The notes: a model not told the origin generated them from the sequence alone. A DNA stretch of 64,000 bases from CAADGV01 sp040290295 (GCA_040290295.1 PSMW01000008.1:62001-126000), one strand, 5' to 3'; counted from the stretch's first letter, positions 1-8,732 are shown. Translations and numbers: made by a program.

Positions 1-343
1 AAGATGGCGAGATGGATGAAAGAGACCTGAAGCTGAAAACAGCCGCGCCATCTTTGCACTGCTAAGCGAGGAGGGAGCGTGAGAGGTGGAAGGATTGAGC
101 TTGGAGCTTCAGAATTTGTGCCCAGTTGAGTTGGGGGGGAGCGCTCTCCTCCTTTGGCTCATAGCGTCCGCGCTCAAATGATGTGGTTGCATTCCGGCGT
201 TACGTTGGTTCAGCACTGCCACAAGCACATAGCCGTTGGCGGCCGATCGGAGGCGCCGGTAACTGTCCCCGGTTTGCGTGCTGAGCCGCAATGGGAGAGA
301 CGAATGAAATCCTTCCGCAGCGCCGGTAGTGCAGTGGTGATGA
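1..343. other. Region without a supported gene
   Basis: No convincing coding or RNA gene was found in the first 343 bases. Short open frames exist on both strands (for example minus 109-396 and plus 154-489), but they overlap each other or the neighbouring DUF4835 gene, match no family I recognise, and lack signal peptides or domain-like patterns. The stretch lies downstream of the DUF4835 stop, and whatever precedes it is outside the window. Confidence 0.5.
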
Positions 344-1237
344 TTATTTCTGTTTTTTTCTGTACTCTTCGTACGTTGTCTGGTGGGTGGGATCAATCGT
401 GGCGAGGTCGTAGTACACCTTCGGATCTCGGTAGTTCACGAACAGTTGGGCAAGTTCCATGTACTTGGTGTCAAAGAAGACGCGGATGATCTGATTGCGT
501 GCGTCGGCGGTCTTCTTCACATCTCCAATCATTCGAATTGCTTCGATCATATTCCGATAGGCGCGATCGGGGGCACTCGAAAGCGAATCCAATCCGGCAA
601 AGTGGTAGAGAAACGACGCGGTCCGTACCGGCGCAAACCGTGCGTTGAGTATTTCTTCGATCAGTTGTATGCGGCTGAATCCGCTGGTACTCGGCTGCCA
701 TCCTCGTGCACCGGCTGAACGTCCAAGACTCGCGATGTCGGCAGCTTTCTGAAAGTGCGGCGTGCCGTTGAGATTGTCGTAGGTGTCGTAATCGAAACCG
801 ATAATCAAATACACATAAAAATCCAAGAAGCTCGCGAGATCGTTGAACGTGTACAAATTGTGGTTGATCGGACGTGCGCGTATGTAGGTGAATTCCCACG
901 CCTCGTCCTTCAAGCGCAAAACCGCAGATGATTGATTGCTCGAATAGATCGGACGTGAGCTGCCGACGAACACTTGGGCTGAGTAACGGTTTTCTCCCAC
1001 AACGTTCTGAATGAAAATCTCCATCGTGCATTTGATCGGTTCGTCCAGCACGTCGGAACCCCACGAGTAGTTGTTGATGTAGTCGCGCACATCGGCGGCG
1101 AAGTTTGTCAGAAGATCTTTGTTGGTCGAAGGAATGGATTCGTAGTTCACCCGAATATCGCATTGCACCTGCTGTGCGATGGTGGTGGAGGTAACGGCAG
1201 TGACGGCGGCGAGAGCGGCGATGAGTATCGTGAGCAT
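344..1237 (-). CDS. DUF4835 family protein (PorD-like, type IX secretion associated)
   Basis: The 297-residue product resembles the DUF4835 family, named PorD in type IX secretion literature; its molecular role is not well established. It opens with a signal peptide (MLTILIAALAAV...TIAQQ), then QVQCDIRVNYESI and a run with VFVGSSRPIYSS and YVYLIIGFDYDTY, all typical of the family. Two ATGs lie further upstream (1330, 1417). I chose 1237 because it gives a clean signal peptide and because a TTGAAC-N17-TATATT promoter at 1271-1299 would start transcription only about 27 bases before it. The gene is divergent from the PorV/PorQ-like gene, with 110 bases between them. A T9SS link fits the sorting domain on the GH9 enzyme at 34329-36425. 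The family call is fairly firm; the function is inference. Confidence 0.75.
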   Translation of the reverse strand: MLTILIAALAAVTAVTSTTIAQQVQCDIRVNYESIPSTNKDLLTNFAADVRDYINNYSWGSDVLDEPIKCTMEIFIQNVVGENRYSAQVFVGSSRPIYSSNQSSAVLRLKDEAWEFTYIRARPINHNLYTFNDLASFLDFYVYLIIGFDYDTYDNLNGTPHFQKAADIASLGRSAGARGWQPSTSGFSRIQLIEEILNARFAPVRTASFLYHFAGLDSLSSAPDRAYRNMIEAIRMIGDVKKTADARNQIIRVFFDTKYMELAQLFVNYRDPKVYYDLATIDPTHQTTYEEYRKKQK

Positions 1238-1270
1238 GATCAGGAGTCCGGATTGGTTGAACGTGTGGAC

Positions 1271-1299
1271 AATATAACCGAATTGGCGGCATCGTTCAA
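1271..1299 (-). promoter_or_regulatory. Sigma70-like promoter for the DUF4835 gene
   Basis: On the minus strand the sequence reads TTGAAC, a 17-base spacer, then TATATT. The predicted transcript start falls about 27 bases upstream of the ATG at 1237. It was found by eye; the spacing and hexamers match those seen at about a dozen other intergenic sites in this window. Confidence 0.6.
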
Positions 1300-1347
1300 G
1301 GACGTCAACAATGGCATACAGGGGATTCATTCTTCGGGAGGTAAGAT

Positions 1348-2163
1348 ATGAAGACGCTGATGATTGTTCTGCTGCTTGGCATTTCGCACGCGCATGCTGC
1401 TTTCGAACGGGCAGCACACGGTGCTCGCGGCACCGCCATGGGCGGTGTGCCCATCGCGCTTGCCGACAATGAATGGGCGGCGTTCGTCAATCCGGCTGCA
1501 CTGAGAACGATCAACGAGCGCACGGTTGCGTTGTTCTACGCCCCCCGGCCGTTCGAGTTGAAGGAACTCGCGTTCATTGCCGCTGCGTACGTCGAGCCGA
1601 CATCCGTCGGATGCTTCGGCGTGGCGGCATCACGATTCGGTTTCGAGCTGTACAGAGAAACACGGCTTGCCATTTCCTTTGTAGAGGAAATCACGAGCGG
1701 ACTGTGTCTCGGTGTCGGCGTTACGCATTATGCGCTCTCTATCGCCGACTACGGCAGTGCATCGTCGTTGGGAGTGGATGTGGGGATGCTCATGGATGTG
1801 AGTGATACGTTCCGGTGGGGAGTTGCTGCCTCCAATCTCAACGCGGCAACGATTGGACAAGCGAAGGAGAAACTTCCCCAACAGTTTGCGACCGGTGTCG
1901 CGTTCATGCCGATGACCAACGCGACACTGACGCTGAGCCTTTCGAAAGACGTTCGCTACCCGATGGAAGTGCGCGTTGGTGTGGAGTTCGTTCCTGTGGA
2001 AGCTCTCGCGCTACGGGCAGGGACATCGAGCGATCCGAGCACGCTCAACGCAGGCTTCGGGGTTCGTTTGGCGTTCGCGTCGTTCGACTACGCGTTCTCC
2101 TCGCACGGCGAGTTGGGAATGACGCACGCGTTCTCCGTTTTGCTTCGCCTTGGTGCATGGTAA
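1348..2163 (+). CDS. PorV/PorQ-like outer-membrane protein
   Basis: This 271-residue protein has a signal peptide (MKTLMIVLLLGISHAHA) followed by the pattern AAHGARGTAMGGVPIALADN...FVNPAAL. That pattern resembles the start of PorV/PorQ/FadL-like barrels, where a small hydrophobic segment precedes 'NPA'. The rest alternates polar and hydrophobic residues as expected for beta strands. The start is supported by GGGAGGT a few bases upstream. It is 24 bases ahead of the helix-hairpin-helix barrel gene and probably co-transcribed with it. The exact role is unknown; it could be a T9SS shuttle-type protein or a small porin. No truncation is seen. Confidence 0.55.
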   Translation: MKTLMIVLLLGISHAHAAFERAAHGARGTAMGGVPIALADNEWAAFVNPAALRTINERTVALFYAPRPFELKELAFIAAAYVEPTSVGCFGVAASRFGFELYRETRLAISFVEEITSGLCLGVGVTHYALSIADYGSASSLGVDVGMLMDVSDTFRWGVAASNLNAATIGQAKEKLPQQFATGVAFMPMTNATLTLSLSKDVRYPMEVRVGVEFVPVEALALRAGTSSDPSTLNAGFGVRLAFASFDYAFSSHGELGMTHAFSVLLRLGAW

Positions 2164-2187
2164 GAGCCGTTCGATGGAGATCATGTC

Positions 2188-4214
2188 ATGAAAGCGATGA
2201 TGCGATATTCCCTCGTGGTGGCGTTCGGCTTCGTTCTGCTTCCCGTCACGCTCCGAGCGCAAGCGCCGGACGATACAGCGAGCCTCAACGAGCGCGATGA
2301 TGAACTGCTCGAATCACTCCTCGATCCCCTCCAAACAGAAAACGATAACACGGAGATGCTCGACGTGGTGGAATACTTGCGCGACCATCCTCTCGACCTC
2401 AACAAAGCATCCGCTGCACAGTTAGCGCTGATTCCACATTTGACGCCTGATGAGATTGCTGCGATTGTCAAGTTTCGCACATCGGTTAAGGGTTTCGCAG
2501 CGGCGGAGCAACTGGCGTTCATGCCCGAGGTGGGAGAGCGTGTGTGGGAGAAAGTCAAACCTTTCGTGTTCGTCGAGCGTCTGCAGCGAGAAGCCGGCGA
2601 TGTGCGTGTGCTGACGCGGTTCATCAAAGACTTGCAACCGCGCAAGGGATTTCGCGAACAGTTGTTTGCCGGATCGCCGCTCAAGAACTACACCCGACTT
2701 ACGGTCGAGCAAGGTACCACTATGACTGCCGGAGCGCTCTTCGAAAAAGACGCAGGAGAGCGCACGTGCGATGGATTCGTTTCCGGTTATGTCTCGATGC
2801 GAGATGTTGCTTTCCTCTCGCGGATCGTTCTTGGAGATTACGTTGTGGAGGCGGGACAAGGGTTGGTGTTGTGGCGTAGCTCGGCGTTCGGGAAAGGAGC
2901 AGAAACGCTTGTGGCAGCAATGCGCGTCGCGCAGGGCGTTCAACCCTATCGCTCGGCAGACGAGTTTCATTTCTTGCGCGGCGGGGCGGCGACAGCGTCC
3001 TTCGATATCGGAGAACTCATCACGGAAATGAGCCTGTTCTACTCGCGGCGTGTGCTCTCGGCGAGCGCGACGGAGAGTGGGCTTGAGAGCTTCTATGAAG
3101 AAGGATTGTTCCGCACAGAAAGTGAACGAGCGCGAAAGTCCGCGGTTGTCGAGCGACTCTTGGGCACGCGCGCAACGCTACGATCGGAGAATGCCTGGAC
3201 GCTCGGCACCACCTTCTATCGTACCACATTCGACAAGCCGATCCTCGCTAAGCGGTTGTTCGAGTTCGAAGGTGCCGATGCAACTGCCCTCGGCGTGGAT
3301 GGTGAACTCGTCATCAGAGGGAACAACGNNNNNNNNNNTAGCAGACGAGACTGTTCGGTGAGATAGCACGCGCAGGCGGGAATGCAGCGCTTGGTGGAAT
3401 CGTGCTCTCCCTCGCGCCCACAACGCATCTCGCGCTTGTGTATCGTGCCTACTCGCCCACATTCTTCGGCATGCACGCCTACGGATTCGGCGAGCGCACC
3501 GACACAAAGAACGAGCGTGGGTTCTATTTCGGCGTGGACGTGCAGCCGATGCGCATCGTGCGCGTGAGCGGCTATCTCGATCATTACACGTTTCCTTGGA
3601 GAACATTCACCAACCCATTGCCTGCGTCCGGTCGGGACGTGCTCGTCAACGTCGTCGCATCACCCAATCGAGCATTGGAGCTGGCACTTCGCTATACCGA
3701 CAAGCTGCAGGAAACCACCAGAGCCTCGACGGACAGCTTGTCCCGATCAGTTCGGCCGATGGTCGAACGCAAGCAACAGACACTCCGACTCACCGCAATC
3801 GTGCATGCCCAACGCAACATCCGCGTGAAGGGAAGAGTGGAGCTGACAACCCTGAGGTATCCTCTCTTGAACAGAGAAGAACGCGGAGTTCTATCGTATT
3901 CCGACCTGCAAATGCATCTGTCTCGTTCGCTGACCACAGAAGTGCGCTTGATCGTCTTTCACACTCCATCGTACGATTCCCGAGTGTACGAATACGAGAA
4001 CGATCTGCGCGGCGTTTTCACGAACACTGCGCTCTATGGGAAAGGGTGGCGTTGGTATCTGTTGCTGCGTTGGAAACCTCTGAGTGGCATCTCCTTCTCT
4101 GCAAAATATGCCGAGACACGCAAGGATGGCGTAGCGGCAATCGGATCGGGCGTGATGGAAATTTTGGGAGATGTGGATAATCGTTTCGCAATGCAACTCG
4201 AAGTCGCATTCTGA
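2188..4214 (+). CDS. Helix-hairpin-helix (ComEA-like) protein with C-terminal beta-barrel, interrupted by an assembly gap
   Basis: A signal peptide (MKAMMRYSLVVAFGFVLLP...AQA) is followed by a ComEA-type helix-hairpin-helix region around residues 70-130 (LDLNKASAAQLALIPHLT, then a second repeat ending PEVGERVWEKVKPF). More than 500 residues rich in alternating beta-strand patterns follow, ending in aromatic F as in outer-membrane barrels. A 10-N run at 3329-3338 breaks the frame. Upstream coding is in one frame and downstream coding resumes at 3342 (QTRLFGEIARAGG...) in another, with a TAG touching the gap. Since N padding length is arbitrary, I read this as one intact gene rather than a pseudogene. 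HHH-plus-barrel proteins occur in the Bacteroidota/Chlorobi group, and a role in DNA handling at the outer membrane is only a guess. Confidence 0.65.
3329..3338. other. Assembly gap (10 N) inside the HHH-barrel gene
   Basis: Ten unknown bases separate two coding segments that lie in different frames but belong to the same protein. The true gap length is unknown, so the frame change carries no biological weight. Confidence 0.95.
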
Positions 4215-4224
4215 AAACTCCATC

Positions 4225-4845
4225 ATGCACTGCAATCCGATTGAGACGAAATCGTTGCTGCGACTCACGAGCCTCCTCGCGCGAGAATGGGTGAAGCGAG
4301 AAAACCTTCTATCCTGGAGTCTCCTTGGTGCACAACGAGAACGCATGGAACTTTGCGGCGAGGTCCGATGCGGTTATTTGGTCGAAGGGCTTTCGGGCAT
4401 GCAATTCGCCCTCCCCGAAGCAGTCGATATCCTTAGAGCGCTGCGCAGCGACCAACAATATGACCACGAGCCGCTCCTCATCAACGCGAGCGATCCTACC
4501 AACCCATTCGGAGGACCCGTTCGCGTGCAGGGTATCACAACGCAGCCGGCGCGCCTACCAGCGAACTGGATTGCGTTTCATCGCGGCAACCCGATTCTTC
4601 TCATCGAAACAAGTGGAGCGCGCCTCACTGTCGTCGGCGAGCCGCCGCACACAGCACCGCAGCATGCACTCCGACAATTCGTCGAGCTGGTACGCCTTCC
4701 GGAGTCGATGGCGTCGTTCAAGAGTGTCACCGTCCTTCAATGCAACGGCACACCGGCAGCGGCAAGCTCACTCGCTCCGCTGCTACGCGCACTCGGTTTC
4801 AGACGAGACGCCAACCACACCATGCGGTACGACGGATACGTGTAG
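4225..4845 (+). CDS. Orphan Lhr-type helicase C-terminal domain (probable remnant)
   Basis: The 206-residue product matches only the C-terminal part of large Lhr-like DEAD/DEAH helicases. The diagnostic stretches are GEVRCGYLVEGLSGMQFALP followed by EAVDILRALR, then LINASDPTNPFGGPV, and a final RFGRD-like tail. None of the helicase motifs (Walker A, DEAH) is present, and the preceding DNA encodes the unrelated barrel protein, so the helicase core is missing. It starts ten bases after the barrel gene stop; a start at 4171 inside that gene is also possible but less likely. It could be a decayed fragment of lhr or a stand-alone domain. Codon use is like its neighbours and no internal stop is seen, so it may still be expressed. 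Confidence 0.55.
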   Translation: MHCNPIETKSLLRLTSLLAREWVKRENLLSWSLLGAQRERMELCGEVRCGYLVEGLSGMQFALPEAVDILRALRSDQQYDHEPLLINASDPTNPFGGPVRVQGITTQPARLPANWIAFHRGNPILLIETSGARLTVVGEPPHTAPQHALRQFVELVRLPESMASFKSVTVLQCNGTPAAASSLAPLLRALGFRRDANHTMRYDGYV

Positions 4846-4886
4846 AGGGCAATAACTACAATATCCACAAACCCATAGGAGGAGTT

Positions 4887-5321
4887 ATGTTCTCCAAGCT
4901 CAACATCAAGCAATGGCTCACGGCAACCGTAGCGTGCTTCGTCGTGATGTCCGTTCTCCAGCATTTCGTCCACAGCGTATTGCTGACGGCGTGGTATCAA
5001 GAATACGCACAGTACTGGCGCAGTGAGCAAGACATGATGAGCCGCGTCCATTGGAGGTACGTCGGCTATGTGTTGTTCTCCGCGCTTTTCTGCTTCATCT
5101 ACACCAAAGGATTGGAAGGGACGTCGCCGCTCGGCGAAGGAATGCGCTACGGCATCCTGATCGGCTCGCTTGTCGGCATTCCGAAAATGTTCATCGACCA
5201 CGTTATGTTCTACTATCCCGGCCGCATCATCCTTGCGTGGGGAATCGCGACCGTGGTGATATGCACCATCATGGGAATCGTCGTGGGGATGATCTACAAG
5301 AGAGCGCGCAGTTCAACATAA
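4887..5321 (+). CDS. Small four-helix membrane protein, unknown function
   Basis: The 144-residue protein has four hydrophobic segments: about residues 10-30, 55-75, 88-108 and 115-137. Between the second and third lies TKGLEGTSPLGEGMRYG, a 'KGxEG...EGxRYG' signature I recognise from uncharacterised bacterial membrane proteins, although I cannot name the family with certainty. A strong ribosome site (AGGAGG, five bases before the ATG) fixes the start. It follows the Lhr-like fragment by 41 bases. There is no evidence of a catalytic site, and it may be a small integral inner-membrane protein. Confidence 0.6.
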   Translation: MFSKLNIKQWLTATVACFVVMSVLQHFVHSVLLTAWYQEYAQYWRSEQDMMSRVHWRYVGYVLFSALFCFIYTKGLEGTSPLGEGMRYGILIGSLVGIPKMFIDHVMFYYPGRIILAWGIATVVICTIMGIVVGMIYKRARSST

Positions 5322-5723
5322 TGTATGAGGGCGTTCCCCCCCTGCGAGCGATGGCTGTGCAAGAAGACGAGGTGGTGTCGGTATTGGTGATATATGGATG
5401 GCAAAATTCCAAACCTCGAAATAGGGCAAATTCCGGTTCTTCAGTTGCAAGTTTCTAATCCTGAAACCTGAACTTCAAAGCTCGAAGTTTCAAGCTCGCG
5501 TCTTGTGTCGGGTCAAGGAATGATCTCGAGCTGCAAAGGTGTACGAGAAATTTGAGGACTGACTGCTCAAGAGAAGTGAAAATGTCAGGATGAACCGTCA
5601 GTGGAGGAAAGACGGGGCGAGGTGCGGATTGACAACACCGACGTTTTTTGTTATACTTGTAGTGCCTCTGGTGGCGTAACTGTAAATAGATTTCTCCCCA
5701 CATATCAAAAAGGAGGGTACGTT
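5322..5723. other. Intergenic region carrying a promoter for the lipoprotein gene
   Basis: This 402-base stretch holds no supported gene. Its only clear content is the promoter at 5629-5657 and the AAGGAGGG ribosome site just before 5724. A minus-strand open frame at 5455-5703 overlaps the promoter and looks unlike a protein. Confidence 0.6.
5629..5657 (+). promoter_or_regulatory. Near-consensus sigma70 promoter
   Basis: TTGACA is followed by exactly 17 bases and TATACT, a five- to six-of-six match at both hexamers. Predicted initiation near 5664 gives a leader of about 60 bases to the lipoprotein ATG at 5724. This is the strongest promoter seen in the window and suggests high expression of the lipoprotein-LysM pair. 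Confidence 0.75.
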
Positions 5724-5987
5724 ATGAACAGACGACAGGTGTATGTTGGTCTTCTTTCCTGCGTCATTGCGTCTTCATTCCTGCTTGCCGCATGCTCGAC
5801 GAGTCCGAGTGAAGAGCAACTCCGACAGCTCGAGCAACTCAAGCAGGAACACGCTGCGCTGGAGCGCGAAGTTGCTCAGAAGGAAGAAACAAGATCCGCT
5901 CTCGAGCGGGAAGTGGCCGAGAAGAACGCGAAGCTGAAAAAGTGCAACGACGACAAGCAGATCGTTCAGGCACGACTGAGCAAGTAA
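5724..5987 (+). CDS. Small coiled-coil lipoprotein
   Basis: The 87-residue product has a lipoprotein signal with lipobox LLAAC (mature Cys at about residue 24). A single long alpha-helical coiled coil follows (EEQLRQLEQLKQEHAAL..., rich in E, K, L and Q), ending in KLKKCNDDKQ. It should be lipidated and anchored in an envelope membrane, and in size and layout it recalls Lpp-like proteins, though no homology is claimed. A near-perfect promoter and AAGGAGGG ribosome site precede it. The next gene, 38 bases downstream, encodes a periplasmic LysM protein with its own coiled coil, so the pair may jointly bind or tether peptidoglycan. Confidence 0.75.
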   Translation: MNRRQVYVGLLSCVIASSFLLAACSTSPSEEQLRQLEQLKQEHAALEREVAQKEETRSALEREVAEKNAKLKKCNDDKQIVQARLSK

Positions 5988-6025
5988 CCGATACGGACAG
6001 TTCAATCCCCAAAGGAGAATTGACA

Positions 6026-6751
6026 ATGAAAACATTACGAATACTGCCATTTGTCATTGCGATCGTTTCGTTGCTCGTTGCTGTCGGATCGGCACAAGAG
6101 AAAATGTCGAAGGACGATTGGCAACGAGAGGTCAATCGGTACACACAGATGAAAACCGATTTGCAGGCGAAGCTTGCCGACGTGAATCGGAAGATCGAGT
6201 CGCTCCAAGCTGATTCCAGAAGGCTCGATGCCGACTATACGACCTGCAAGAACGAGTTGTATGCGATGGTGGGGTCGAATGCGGAAGAAGCTGCGGCGTT
6301 CGGGCGAGAGATCGAAGCGGCCGAAAACGGCGCCATCGAGTTGCTGCGGCTTTCGGATACGGAACTGATGCAACGAAGTGCCGATGTGAGCGCACTCGCC
6401 GCCAAGGCGAAGGGATTCCGAGAGAACAAGCTTTCGCTCTTACCGGAGTTTTCCGATCGGCTTGACGCGCTCGATCAGAAGATTGCAAGTCTCCAACGTG
6501 CGCTTGCCGGCGCCGAAAAGTGGTACACGGTCGGTACATGGGCACGTGATCGGGATTGCCTCTGGAACATTGCCAAGAAGAAGGATATCTACAACAACGC
6601 TTGGCTCTGGCCCAAAATCTGGATGGGAAACAAGGATAAGATCAAGAATCCCGATCTCATCTATCCCGGACAGAAGTTGAGAGTTCCGGCGGGCAACCAA
6701 CTGACAGCCGAAGAGAAAGCCGCTGCGCGAAGACACTCTTCGAAGAATTGA
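6026..6751 (+). CDS. Periplasmic coiled-coil protein with C-terminal LysM domain
   Basis: The 241-residue protein has a signal peptide (MKTLRILPFVIAIVSLLVAVG-SAQ) and a long helical region (about 30-170) with heptad-like spacing. A LysM module follows at about 175-228 (WYTVGTWARDRDCLWNIAKK ... NPDLIYPGQKLRVP). LysM binds peptidoglycan glycan chains, so the protein is probably a periplasmic wall-binding factor. The ATG at 6026 is preceded by AAAGGAGAA. It is the second gene after the strong promoter at 5629-5657 and is followed by a rho-independent terminator, so the two genes form a compact transcription unit. No enzymatic domain is visible. Confidence 0.75.
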   Translation: MKTLRILPFVIAIVSLLVAVGSAQEKMSKDDWQREVNRYTQMKTDLQAKLADVNRKIESLQADSRRLDADYTTCKNELYAMVGSNAEEAAAFGREIEAAENGAIELLRLSDTELMQRSADVSALAAKAKGFRENKLSLLPEFSDRLDALDQKIASLQRALAGAEKWYTVGTWARDRDCLWNIAKKKDIYNNAWLWPKIWMGNKDKIKNPDLIYPGQKLRVPAGNQLTAEEKAAARRHSSKN

Positions 6752-6793
6752 CAAGGTAGCAAAAACGATTTTCACAACGCAGTCCATATGCGC

Positions 6794-6840
6794 ACCCTCT
6801 TTCCCGCTTGTCGGTGGGGAAAGGGGGTTTTGCATTTTTT
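6794..6840 (+). terminator. Rho-independent terminator after the LysM gene
   Basis: A stem formed by CCCTCTTTCCC and GGGGAAAGGGGG is followed by TTTTGCATTTTTT. It lies about 43 bases after the LysM stop and separates this unit from phoH. Confidence 0.75.
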
Positions 6841-6885
6841 TGAACAACGAGTGGCAAGAACAACTTTGGGAGTTGGACGTTAAGA

Positions 6886-7869
6886 GTGGTAGAACGTAAA
6901 ATCCGTCTCGATGGTGTTGATACGCTCAGCCTCTTAGGGCTGAACGATGCAAATCTCCAGATTCTGGAGAACAGATTCGATGCGGGGATTGTTGTTCGCG
7001 GCGGTTCGCTTACCCTGCGCGGCAATCAAACAGAAGTGGAGCAGATCGAGAAAGTGGTGAAGGAACTCATCTTCCTGCTCAACCGCAACGGCAGCCTGAC
7101 CACAAACGATGTCGAGACCGTGATCGACTTGGTGACGGCGAACGGCGAACCGGCGTTCCCCAAAACGGTTACCGCTTCGCTCACGCACGACGAGTTGGAC
7201 ACGGTTATCCTCTACACCAAAAACCAAATCATCCGAGCCAAAACGCCCGGTCAGCGGGAATATTTGAAAGCACTGCGCAAGAACGACATCGTGTTCGCTG
7301 TTGGTCCCGCGGGCACCGGTAAAACCTATCTTGCAGTCGCGCTTGCCGTCGCGAGTTTGAAAAACAACGAGATCACCAAGATCGTCCTGACGCGACCGGC
7401 AGTGGAAGCGGGCGAAAGCCTCGGTTTCCTCCCCGGCGATTTGAAGGAAAAGGTCGATCCCTACCTGCGTCCGTTGTACGATGCCTTGGACGACATGATC
7501 CCCGCTGAGAAGCTGCGCACCTATCTGGAAAAGCGTGTCATCGAGATTGCGCCCCTTGCCTACATGCGCGGGAGGACACTGAACAACGCGTTCGTGATTC
7601 TCGATGAAGCGCAGAACGCATCGGCGATGCAGATGAAGATGTTTCTCACTCGTCTGGGACCGAATTCCCGCGCCATCATTACCGGTGACGTCACCCAAAT
7701 TGACTTGCCGTCGAAATCGGCGTCGGGTCTTGTGCAGATTCAAGATGTGTTGAAGGGTGTAGAAGGGATCGCCTTCGTGTACTTCGATCGCAACGATGTG
7801 GTTCGCCACCGTTTGGTGAAGGACATCATCGATGCGTACGACAAGTACCACAACGGCAAAACACCGTAA
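6886..7869 (+). CDS. phoH: PhoH-like ATPase
   Basis: The 327-residue protein is a full-length PhoH-family P-loop ATPase. Walker A is GPAGTGKTYLAVA (about residue 140), Walker B is AFVILDEAQNAS (about 238), and the family signature LTRPAVEAGESLGFLPGDL lies between. An N-terminal region of about 110 residues precedes the ATPase domain, as usual. The start is GTG at 6886; no ATG lies nearby upstream. PhoH proteins are cytosolic ATPases linked to RNA metabolism and phosphate stress in other bacteria. It stands alone after a terminator and converges with mazG, 17 bases away, so there is no operon context here. Confidence 0.9.
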   Translation: MVERKIRLDGVDTLSLLGLNDANLQILENRFDAGIVVRGGSLTLRGNQTEVEQIEKVVKELIFLLNRNGSLTTNDVETVIDLVTANGEPAFPKTVTASLTHDELDTVILYTKNQIIRAKTPGQREYLKALRKNDIVFAVGPAGTGKTYLAVALAVASLKNNEITKIVLTRPAVEAGESLGFLPGDLKEKVDPYLRPLYDALDDMIPAEKLRTYLEKRVIEIAPLAYMRGRTLNNAFVILDEAQNASAMQMKMFLTRLGPNSRAIITGDVTQIDLPSKSASGLVQIQDVLKGVEGIAFVYFDRNDVVRHRLVKDIIDAYDKYHNGKTP

Positions 7870-7886
7870 TGCAGCGGACGACAGAG

Positions 7887-8678
7887 CTACGAGCGGCGTT
7901 TCGCTTCGGTCCAGAGGGCATCCATCTCTTCAAGTGACGAGGTGTGGATGTCCTTTCCCTGTTTTTTCAACTCCTCTTCGATGTGGCGGAAACGCTGGAT
8001 GAACTTCTCCACCGTTCGGCGCAGAGCAGTCTCAGGCTCGACATCGAGAAAGCGAGCGTAGTTCACCACCGCGAACAACAGATCGCCAAGTTCTTCTTCG
8101 ATTTTCTTCTTGTCACGCCGTCGTGTTGCCCGGTGCAATTCTTCCGTTTCCTCTTGGACTTTCTTCCACACGCCGCGTCGATGCTTCCAGTCGAATCCGA
8201 CACGTGCTGCACGTTCTTGCACGCGCGATGCTCTCTGCAATGCCGGGAGATGCTTGGGGATGCCGTCGAGGAGCGACGTGCGTCCTTCATTCAACTTCAA
8301 ACGTTCCCGATGATGTTTTACCTCGTGGGCACTTGTGGCTGTGCGCGTGCCGAACACATGAGGATGCCGGCGGATGAGTTTCTTGGTGATCTCGCGGACG
8401 AGGTCGCGCAGCGTGAACTCCTTGGATTGCTCTGCCATCGTCGCGTGCATCGCAATATGCAGGAATAGATCGCCCAATTCCTTCTTCAACTCTTCGAGAT
8501 TGCCCGTGTCGAGCGCCTCCACCACCTCGTAGACTTCCTCGATGAGGCTGTGGCGTATCGACTGATGTGTTTGTTCCCGGTCCCACGGGCATTCCTTTCT
8601 CAAGCGTCGCACAATCGTGATGAACGTCTTAATGTCGGCGAGGGGAATCGGTGGATATGCAGTGCGTCGCTGCCTCAT
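7887..8678 (-). CDS. mazG: Nucleoside triphosphate pyrophosphohydrolase MazG
   Basis: This 263-residue protein has the two-repeat MazG architecture. Each repeat carries the metal-binding EExxE...ExxD pattern: first CPWDREQTHQSIRHSLIEEV YE with KKELGDLFLH, second QEETEEL with EEELGDLLFAVVNYAR. The enzyme hydrolyses NTPs to NMP and pyrophosphate and helps clear aberrant nucleotides. The ATG at 8678 is preceded by GAGGAG, which excludes the longer frame reaching 8813. It is divergent from the amidohydrolase, and the two promoters appear to share one palindromic -35 element at 8727-8732. No unusual substitution is seen. Confidence 0.9.
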   Translation of the reverse strand: MRQRRTAYPPIPLADIKTFITIVRRLRKECPWDREQTHQSIRHSLIEEVYEVVEALDTGNLEELKKELGDLFLHIAMHATMAEQSKEFTLRDLVREITKKLIRRHPHVFGTRTATSAHEVKHHRERLKLNEGRTSLLDGIPKHLPALQRASRVQERAARVGFDWKHRRGVWKKVQEETEELHRATRRRDKKKIEEELGDLLFAVVNYARFLDVEPETALRRTVEKFIQRFRHIEEELKKQGKDIHTSSLEEMDALWTEAKRRS

Positions 8679-8703
8679 GGAACTCCTCGTTTTGTTGGTG
8701 GAC

Positions 8704-8732
8704 AACGTAGAGAATTGATGGATGAGTTGCAA
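8704..8732 (-). promoter_or_regulatory. Possible mazG promoter sharing its -35 with the opposite promoter
   Basis: On the minus strand TTGCAA (8732-8727) is followed by 17 bases and TACGTT. TTGCAA is its own reverse complement, so the same six bases can serve the plus-strand promoter at 8727-8755. The -10 match is weak, hence the low score. Confidence 0.35.

Noticed and set aside
109..489. Overlapping 95- and 111-codon frames on opposite strands at the left end
   Set aside because: They overlap each other and the end of the DUF4835 gene, have no ribosome site, signal or family-like pattern, and read like random translation.
3329..3366. Apparent premature stop or frameshift in the HHH-barrel gene
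   Set aside because: The frame change coincides with a 10-N assembly gap of arbitrary length, so pseudogene status is not supported.
5455..5703. An 82-codon minus-strand frame upstream of the lipoprotein gene
   Set aside because: It lies over the near-consensus promoter at 5629-5657 and has low protein-like character.
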